A DNA stretch of 10,655 bases from an uncultured Clostridiaceae bacterium (lineage in GTDB: Bacteria; Bacillota; Clostridia; Lachnospirales; Lachnospiraceae), in contig CATKZA010000022.1 of the NCBI GenBank assembly GCA_949841235.1, positions 1-10,655 of the forward strand. The letters are read 5' to 3'. The position numbers and the translations under genes were made by a program. The notes beneath the pieces were generated by a model. It was not told where the DNA came from, did not search any database, and saw nothing but the letters and a program-made list of their open reading frames with translations. Positions 5,904 through 10,655 of this stretch are shown piece after piece. Every line of letters starts with the position of its first letter. Positions within the stretch are counted from its first letter, which is position 1.

Positions 5904-6868
5904 CGGCGGAGAAAGGCGTTTCATTGCAGGTGGATATTGAACTGGCAGAGAAATCCCGGTTGCAGTGGAATATGATGGAACACAACAAGATATCAGCACT
6001 TTTGCCATTTCAGTATTATTATAAAGATGACAAGGTGTGCTTTCAATATGACACGGAAGGTTTGCAGCCCATTACGGAATATTTTCAGGGGAAAAATGGA
6101 GGATTTGATATATTATTTTTTCTCTGTTCAGAGGTGATTGCAATCATAGAGAGGGGGGAGGAGTATCTTCTGCTATCCGGGGAGTACCGTATGGAGCCGG
6201 AGCAAATATATTGGAATCGCTTGGAGAGGAAGATGGGGCTTTGCTATCTGCCAGGAAATCAGGGAGATTTGAAACAAGGCTATACGGCATTGGTGGAGTA
6301 TTTGATGCAGAATGCGGACCATGGGGACGAGCGGGCAGTAAAGTTGATCTATGGGCTGTATGACATGCTTACATCGGACTGTTTTTCTCTGGAGGGACTG
6401 GACAGGTACTTTTCTGGTTTTAGGGAGCAGACATCTTTTAAGGAAAGATTGCCGAAGCGAGAGAAAAAGCCTGTGTCGGGTAATCCTGCGCTGCCGGAGA
6501 CGGAATATTACCTGGTTTATTGCGGAAGTTTGTGGAAAGATATGTCTTTCTGGCGGGAGGGCATGGGCGAATACCCATTGCCTCTGGGCGAGGAAGTGCT
6601 GGTGGGGAGGGATGGGGCAGGAGACGTGGTGATTCCCTACCCGGAGGTTAGCAGGCGGCAGGCAGTGATATTTCAGGAGAACCGCCGGTTCTTTCTGATG
6701 GATCAAAATTCTACCAATGGAACGTATCTGAATGGAAAGGTGGTTTCCGGGAAGGAGAGGGTTTTGTGCCGGGAGGGGGACACGATTGGATTTGCCAATC
6801 ATTCCTTTCGGCTGGTTTGCCGCAATATCAGTAAAAAGTCACCGGCTCTTCACGGTACTCTGCCTTGA
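5891..6868 (+). CDS. DUF6382 and FHA domain protein of the pilus operon
   Basis: The protein has 325 residues. GTG 5891 is chosen because GAGGAGGTGATG (5877-5888) places GGAGG 7 nt upstream; the frame is open further upstream but lies within the preceding gene. The N-terminal half (about 10-165) has no signal peptide or clear membrane span and fits DUF6382. The C-terminal part (about 230-312) is a forkhead-associated domain with the phosphothreonine-binding signature: G239-R240, S254-R255, and N273-S274 with N276-G277. The usual His of SRxH is Gln (Q257). FHA domains bind phosphothreonine peptides, so this is likely a cytoplasmic adaptor linking the pilus machine to a Ser/Thr kinase or to a phosphorylated partner such as the ATPase. 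The partner is not visible here. The 3' end overlaps the opposite-strand lipoprotein gene by 41 nt. Confidence 0.82.
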   Translation: MEKVAAEKGVSLQVDIELAEKSRLQWNMMEHNKISALLPFQYYYKDDKVCFQYDTEGLQPITEYFQGKNGGFDILFFLCSEVIAIIERGEEYLLLSGEYRMEPEQIYWNRLERKMGLCYLPGNQGDLKQGYTALVEYLMQNADHGDERAVKLIYGLYDMLTSDCFSLEGLDRYFSGFREQTSFKERLPKREKKPVSGNPALPETEYYLVYCGSLWKDMSFWREGMGEYPLPLGEEVLVGRDGAGDVVIPYPEVSRRQAVIFQENRRFFLMDQNSTNGTYLNGKVVSGKERVLCREGDTIGFANHSFRLVCRNISKKSPALHGTLP

Positions 6869-7253
6869 TTACGATGTAGGGATAGCTGGGCTGGTCTGAT
6901 ACTTTCTGATCTTTTTTGGGACCGAATAATTCCGTGTCCAGGACCAGGGTGTCTTTTGCCTGATAAAAATCATTGACCTTGATGCTGTATCCTCCGCTTT
7001 TCTGCTTTCCGTATCCTTTGACGATAAAGAGACAGGAATTTTCAGAATAGGTGAGTTCAAAGGCCTTTTTCTTCCGGTCGTTGATGAGTTTTTTCAACTC
7101 TTGGGGTATGTCGCTTCCGGCTACCAGGGTATATTCCAGCTTTCCTATTTTTTCAGGACGGGTCTCCTTTTCGCATCCCGTAAGAAAGAAGCAGAAACAT
7201 AATATGAGGCAGATGATCATTCTGATAATCAAATGGCGGGACAGTTTATGCAT
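6828..7253 (-). CDS. Small lipoprotein with PrcB-like C-terminal domain
   Basis: The protein has 141 residues. ATG (complement of 7251-7253) has GGAGGAG with 4 nt spacing. The frame continues upstream, but that part has no ribosome site and lies in the promoter region of the next gene. The N-terminus is a lipoprotein signal: basic start, hydrophobic core (about 9-24) and lipobox LTGC with the lipidated Cys at C27. Residues about 72-141 match the PrcB C-terminal pattern: GKQKSGGYSIKV (82-93), a Pro at 112 and PYIVIKA (125-131). PrcB is known as a component of the Treponema denticola dentilisin protease complex, but most proteins with this domain have no known function. It should sit on the outer face of the membrane. 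No terminator or promoter of its own could be identified with confidence. Confidence 0.8.
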   Translation of the reverse strand: MHKLSRHLIIRMIICLILCFCFFLTGCEKETRPEKIGKLEYTLVAGSDIPQELKKLINDRKKKAFELTYSENSCLFIVKGYGKQKSGGYSIKVNDFYQAKDTLVLDTELFGPKKDQKVSDQPSYPYIVIKAEYREEPVTFY

Positions 7254-7360
7254 GAAACTCCTCCATTTCAACTTAATCTGCGCTTGATATGGCGATATTT
7301 GAGCAAGGGATGTAGGATTGTGAATGGCAGCAAGCGGATTAAGATGACTATTGAAAGTTC

Positions 7361-7446
7361 TTTGCTGTATTTTATGAGCAAATAGTACAAAAATATGCCA
7401 TATTTTTTTCAAATCTGTGTAGTTTGCTGAAAGTGAGGGAGCAAAT
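7361..7446. promoter_or_regulatory. Two copies of an interrupted palindrome (TTTGCTG-N8/9-GAGCAAAT), putative paired operator
   Basis: Copy 1 is at 7361-7383 (N8 between the half-sites) and copy 2 at 7423-7446 (N9). Both have exactly the same half-sites. Their centres are about 62.5 bp apart, close to six turns of B-DNA, so a bound regulator would lie on the same helix face. Copy 2 ends at the first base of the putative -35 box of the phosphorylase promoter, which fits an activator or a repressor. A third, single half-site (TGAGCAA) occurs at 7300-7306. The regulator is unknown. Confidence 0.5.
7389..7407. repeat. AT-rich perfect palindrome between the two operator copies
   Basis: AAAAATATG-C-CATATTTTT has two 9-bp arms around a single base, followed by more T residues. 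It may be a regulator site, a bend or an UP-like element. It is too AT-rich and too far from any stop codon to be called a terminator. Confidence 0.3.
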
Positions 7447-7474
7447 TGCATTTTAAAATGTGGTGTTATATAAT
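7446..7474 (+). promoter_or_regulatory. Sigma-A-type promoter for the phosphorylase gene
   Basis: The -10 box is a perfect TATAAT (7469-7474); TTGCAT (7446-7451) lies at 17-bp spacing, a modest -35. Transcription would start near 7481, giving a leader of about 40 nt to ATG 7521. The spacer contains a perfect 12-bp palindrome, CATTTTAAAATG (7449-7460), which overlaps the -35 and could be an operator. The palindromic pair at 7361-7446 lies directly upstream. Confidence 0.65.
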
Positions 7475-7520
7475 GGACATGATACTTTATATTACGGAGA
7501 CAATGGGAGGAGAACATTGC

Positions 7521-9989
7521 ATGAAAGAGCTCAACAAAGACGAATTTAAAAAAGAAGTGGAAGATTATGTCAAGGTATTGTTCCGCAAGTCCGTAAAAGA
7601 AGCGGATAACCAGCAGTTATTTCAGGCTGTGGCATACGCTGTGAAAGATTTTGTGGTGGATCAGTGGATGGCGACCCACAAGACTTATGAGGAGAAAGAT
7701 GTCAAGACAGTATATTATCTGTCTATGGAGTTCCTGATGGGGCGCGCCTTGGGAAATATTATCATTAACTTAAAAGGCAATCAGGCAATCAAGGATGCCA
7801 TTGAGGAGTTAGGGCTGGATCTGGATGTCATCGAGGATCAGGAGCCGGATGCAGCGCTGGGCAACGGCGGACTGGGCCGTCTGGCGGCATGTTTCCTGGA
7901 TTCTCTCTCTACGCTGGGATATGCTGCTTATGGATGCGGCATTCGCTATAAGTATGGCATGTTCAAGCAGGTGATTGAGAATGGCTACCAGGTGGAGAGG
8001 CCGGATAACTGGCTGAAATATGGCAATCCCTTTGAGATGAAACGGCCAGAGTATGCCATAGAGGTGAAATTTGGGGGCTATGTGGCTATCCACAGAGATG
8101 AGGCTACAGGCCGAAACAAATTCGTCCAGGAAGGTTACCAGTCCGTGATGGCTGTTCCCTATGATCTTCCTGTCGTTGGGTACAATAACAATGTTGTCAA
8201 CACCCTTCGCATCTGGGATGCGGAGGCTGTAGATACCTTTAACTTGGATTCCTTTGACAAGGGGGATTACCAGAAGGCTGTGGAGCAGCAGAATCTGGCC
8301 AGGACGATTTGCGAAGTGCTTTATCCCAATGATAATCATATGGCGGGCAAAGAGCTTCGTCTGAAGCAGCAGTATTTCTTCGTATCGGCCAGTGTTCAGA
8401 GGGCGGTTGCGAAATACATGGAGAAACATGACGATATTCGCAGGATTCATGAGAAAGTATGCTTCCAGCTCAATGACACCCATCCTACAGTCACTGTTGC
8501 AGAGTTGATGCGCATTTTGGTGGATGAGTATGGCATTGAGTGGGATGAGGCATGGCGCATTACCAATAAGACATGTGCGTACACAAACCATACGATTATG
8601 TCAGAAGCCTTGGAGAAGTGGCCGCTGGAACTGTTCTCCAGGCTCCTTCCCCGCATCTATCAGATTATCGAGGAGATTAACCGCCGCTTCATTCTGGATA
8701 TCCAGAGAATGTATCCTGATGATTATAGCAAGGTGGAACGCATGGCGATTATATATGACGGACAGGTGAAGATGGCGCATCTTGCCATTGCCGCAGGATT
8801 TTCCGTAAATGGCGTTGCCAGATTGCACACGGAGATTTTGAAGAATCAGGAATTGAAGGATTTCTATCAGATGATGCCTGAGAAGTTTAACAATAAGACT
8901 AATGGAATCACCCAGCGTCGCTTCCTGCTTCATGGAAATCCATTGCTGGCTGACTGGGTCACGAAGAAGATCGGGGACGAGTGGATTACCAGCCTGAAAC
9001 ATATTGACGAGTTGTCCGTCTATGCCAATGATGAACTGTGCCGCAAGGAATTTATGAATATTAAATACCAGAATAAAGTGCGTCTGGCAAAATATATCAA
9101 GGAGCATAATGGCGTGGAAGTGAATCCCCGCTCCATCTTCGACGTGCAGGTGAAGAGGCTTCATGAGTATAAGCGTCAGCTGCTGAATATTCTTCATATC
9201 ATGTACCTGTACAATGAGTTGAAGAAGAATCCTGATATGGATTTCTACCCCCGCACGTTTATCTTTGGTGCCAAGGCATCTGCGGGCTACCACAGGGCAA
9301 AGGCTATCATCAAGCTGATTACCAGCGTGGGAGATGTGGTCAATAACGACAAGTCCATTGGGGATAAGATTAAAGTGGTATTCATTGAGAATTACCGAGT
9401 GTCAAATGCAGAGCTGATATTTGCGGCGGCAGATGTTTCTGAGCAGATTTCCACTGCCAGCAAGGAGGCTTCCGGAACAGGCAATATGAAGTTCATGCTG
9501 AATGGCGCAGTTACGTTGGGTACGATGGATGGGGCAAATGTGGAGATTGTGGAAGAGGTTGGGGAGGAGAATGCATTTATCTTTGGCCTCTCTTCCGATG
9601 AAGTCATTGCCTATGAACATAATAATCAGTACAATCCAAGGGAGATCTACAATACGGATTCGGAAGTTCGTGCGGTATTGACCCAGCTGGTGGATGGCAC
9701 TTATGCGCCGGGCAATCCGGAGGAATTCCGAGACATTTACAATTCTCTGCTGGATGGGCAGGGTGACCGTCCGGATATCTACTTCATATTGAAGGATTTC
9801 CGCTCCTATGCAGAGGCGCAGAAGAGGGTGGAGGAAGCATACAAGGACACGGAGAGATGGGCAAGGATGGCCATGCTGAATGTTGCCAAGGTGGGCAAAT
9901 TCTCATCTGACCGCACCATTGAGGAATATGCGAAGGAAATCTGGAATTTGGATAAGGTTACAGTGGAGCTGCCAGACAGGGATGAATAG
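7521..9989 (+). CDS. glgP: Glycogen/alpha-glucan phosphorylase
   Basis: This PLP-dependent GT35 enzyme releases glucose-1-phosphate from the non-reducing ends of glycogen or maltodextrin, in the cytoplasm. The protein has 822 residues, the normal bacterial length. ATG 7521 follows GGGAGGAG (7505-7512) at 8 nt. The open frame further upstream runs through the promoter and is not used. Diagnostic segments are YYLSMEFLMGRALGN (65-79), EPDAALGNGGLGRLA (108-122), VQVKRLHEYKRQ (about 542-553) and EASGTGNMKFMLNGA, in which K657 is the expected PLP-binding lysine. No truncation or frameshift is seen. It appears monocistronic, between its own promoter and a terminator at 10037. Arg codons are often CGC/CGT here, whereas AGG dominates in the pilus genes, which fits higher expression. 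Substrate preference (glycogen versus maltodextrin) cannot be told from sequence alone. Confidence 0.97.
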   Translation: MKELNKDEFKKEVEDYVKVLFRKSVKEADNQQLFQAVAYAVKDFVVDQWMATHKTYEEKDVKTVYYLSMEFLMGRALGNIIINLKGNQAIKDAIEELGLDLDVIEDQEPDAALGNGGLGRLAACFLDSLSTLGYAAYGCGIRYKYGMFKQVIENGYQVERPDNWLKYGNPFEMKRPEYAIEVKFGGYVAIHRDEATGRNKFVQEGYQSVMAVPYDLPVVGYNNNVVNTLRIWDAEAVDTFNLDSFDKGDYQKAVEQQNLARTICEVLYPNDNHMAGKELRLKQQYFFVSASVQRAVAKYMEKHDDIRRIHEKVCFQLNDTHPTVTVAELMRILVDEYGIEWDEAWRITNKTCAYTNHTIMSEALEKWPLELFSRLLPRIYQIIEEINRRFILDIQRMYPDDYSKVERMAIIYDGQVKMAHLAIAAGFSVNGVARLHTEILKNQELKDFYQMMPEKFNNKTNGITQRRFLLHGNPLLADWVTKKIGDEWITSLKHIDELSVYANDELCRKEFMNIKYQNKVRLAKYIKEHNGVEVNPRSIFDVQVKRLHEYKRQLLNILHIMYLYNELKKNPDMDFYPRTFIFGAKASAGYHRAKAIIKLITSVGDVVNNDKSIGDKIKVVFIENYRVSNAELIFAAADVSEQISTASKEASGTGNMKFMLNGAVTLGTMDGANVEIVEEVGEENAFIFGLSSDEVIAYEHNNQYNPREIYNTDSEVRAVLTQLVDGTYAPGNPEEFRDIYNSLLDGQGDRPDIYFILKDFRSYAEAQKRVEEAYKDTERWARMAMLNVAKVGKFSSDRTIEEYAKEIWNLDKVTVELPDRDE

Positions 9990-10036
9990 TTGTAATAGTG
10001 ATATCTTGCAGACTGGATGGCATGCAGGATAGTTGG

Positions 10037-10068
10037 ACGACAGGGAAGGGATTCCCTGTCGTTCTCTT
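10037..10068 (+). terminator. Rho-independent terminator after the phosphorylase gene
   Basis: CGACAGGGAA (10038-10047) pairs perfectly with TTCCCTGTCG (10052-10061) around a GGGA loop; A10037-T10062 extends the stem to 11 bp. A pyrimidine-rich run (TTCTCTT) follows. It lies 47 nt after the phosphorylase stop codon. The U tract is imperfect but the stem is strong. Confidence 0.75.
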
Positions 10069-10094
10069 AATAGCCTGTTTTAGAAGTCGTTGTA

Positions 10095-10144
10095 GCACGG
10101 GCTGTCGTTCATTCTTCTGCCGTGCAGATGAAAATTCATTCTGC
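10095..10144. repeat. Overlapping inverted repeats in the phosphorylase-sppA gap
   Basis: GCACGG (10095-10100) can pair with CCGTGC (10120-10125). Alternatively GCAGATGAA (10124-10132) pairs with TTCATTCTGC (10135-10144) with one bulge. The two share bases 10124-10125 and so are mutually exclusive. A 9-bp direct repeat, CTGTCGTTC, occurs at 10056-10064 and 10102-10110. No open reading frame here looks like a gene; nothing else is seen in this 239-bp gap apart from the flanking terminator and promoter. Confidence 0.3.
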
Positions 10145-10154
10145 GTCAAATTCA

Positions 10155-10183
10155 TCGACAGTAATAGTAGCATCTGGTAATAT
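10155..10183 (+). promoter_or_regulatory. Promoter candidate for the sppA gene
   Basis: TCGACA (10155-10160, five of six to the -35 consensus) and TAATAT (10178-10183) are separated by 17 bp, with an extended -10 TG at 10175-10176. TATTAT at 10181-10186 is an overlapping alternative. Transcription would start near 10190, about 40 nt before the gene. Confidence 0.5.
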
Positions 10184-10228
10184 TATGGGCAGCAAGCCAT
10201 GAGTGAAGTGAAAGGAATGGATATTATC

Positions 10229-10655
10229 ATGAAAAATAAACAGTTGGTCAGCATCATTATAACGGGTGCCGTAATCATTGCCGTGGGCGTGTCAGGCGTT
10301 CTGTCAAATGTGATTTCGGGAAAGTTGATGGCAAATATGAAACAGGAGAAATCAGTACTATCATCTCTTTGGGAGGATGACTTGTTTTCAGAAGTAGATC
10401 TACCCGAAGAGGATCATATCGGCATCATCAATATCGTAGGGGAAATTGGCGCAACGGACGTTGTTTCCTCCGAGGATGAATACAACCACGATATGTATAT
10501 GGATTATATTGATAAGATGGAGAAATCCAAAAGAAATAAGGGGATTCTTTTATATGTAAACAGTCCTGGCGGAGCGGTATACCAGTCGGATGAATTGTAT
10601 GTGCGCTTGATGCGGTACAAGGAGAATACCAACCGTCCTATTTGGGCGTATTTTG
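10229..10655 (+). CDS. sppA: Signal peptide peptidase SppA, S49 family, 3' end outside the window
   Basis: The first 142 residues are visible; the frame is still open at the window edge. An N-terminal membrane anchor (about 5-27) is followed by a charged linker. The S49 fold begins with IGIINIVGEIG (64-74) and the conserved GILLYVNSPGGAVYQSDELY segment. The catalytic Ser and Lys of the Bacillus-type enzyme lie further downstream, outside the window. The enzyme degrades remnant signal peptides and other membrane peptides. ATG 10229 (MKNKQ) is preferred; ATG 10217 is in frame but directly abuts AAAGGA (10211-10216) with no spacing, while 10229 lies 12 nt from it. It appears to be transcribed from its own promoter, unrelated to the phosphorylase. 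Confidence 0.88.
   Translation, partial: MKNKQLVSIIITGAVIIAVGVSGVLSNVISGKLMANMKQEKSVLSSLWEDDLFSEVDLPEEDHIGIINIVGEIGATDVVSSEDEYNHDMYMDYIDKMEKSKRNKGILLYVNSPGGAVYQSDELYVRLMRYKENTNRPIWAYF

Noticed and set aside
7059..7068. AAAGGCCTTT followed by T residues, as a terminator for the pilus operon
   Set aside because: A loopless palindrome leaves only about three base pairs once a loop forms, and it lies deep inside the opposite-strand gene.
7382..7412. Possible - strand promoter TTGAAA-N19-TACTAT for the lipoprotein gene
   Set aside because: The spacer is too long and the -10 box weak; nothing better was found, so no promoter is claimed for this gene.
7254..7517. Upstream extension of the lipoprotein frame on the - strand
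   Set aside because: It would put 88 residues before a clear lipoprotein signal peptide and run through the divergent promoter; ATG at 7253 has GGAGGAG correctly spaced.
7446..7520. Upstream extension of the phosphorylase frame to a TTG at 7446
   Set aside because: It would begin in the -35 box and lie partly before the expected transcript start; ATG 7521 has a strong ribosome site and gives the family's normal N-terminus.
7809..9293. Long antisense open frames (7809-8591 and 8601-9293) within the phosphorylase gene
   Set aside because: They mirror the codon structure of a highly conserved gene, lack ribosome sites and show no domain features.
9998..10180. A 60-codon open frame after the phosphorylase
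   Set aside because: It runs through the terminator hairpin and the sppA promoter, with no ribosome site.

Overview
The window looks like chromosome from a low-to-mid-GC Clostridia, most likely Lachnospiraceae. This rests on the strong AGGAGG-type ribosome binding sites, frequent GTG starts, and a Gram-positive Tad-type pilus locus carrying DUF5702 and DUF6382/FHA proteins. The assignment is inferred from protein families and gene style; no ribosomal or other phylogenetic marker is present.

Positions 1-6868 hold the distal part of a Tad/Flp-like type IVb pilus operon, all on the + strand. In order: the end of a TadB-like platform protein; a TadC-like platform protein with a large extracytoplasmic insertion; a short Flp-type pilin; a DUF5702 protein; a TadE-like pseudopilin with two Cys/His modules; an A24 prepilin peptidase; a second TadE-like pseudopilin; and a DUF6382-FHA protein. 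The TadA/CpaF ATPase would be expected just upstream, outside the window. TadB/TadC would form the inner-membrane platform, the peptidase would process the pilin and pseudopilins, and the FHA protein may link the machine to Ser/Thr phosphorylation. The only large gap in the cluster (2159-2362) lies before the pilin and contains a very good sigma-54 (-24/-12) promoter match.

Positions 6828-7253 hold a small lipoprotein with a PrcB-like C-terminal domain on the - strand, overlapping the end of the FHA gene tail to tail. A 267-bp divergent region follows, with two copies of an interrupted palindrome (TTTGCTG...GAGCAAAT) about six helical turns apart, an AT-rich palindrome, and a sigma-A-like promoter with a 12-bp palindrome in its spacer.

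Positions 7521-9989 encode an alpha-glucan (glycogen) phosphorylase, apparently monocistronic and ended by a hairpin terminator. After a 239-bp gap with its own promoter, a SppA-type S49 peptidase begins at 10229 and runs off the window. These last genes look like ordinary housekeeping functions. The unusual material is in the pilus locus and in the divergent regulatory region before the phosphorylase.
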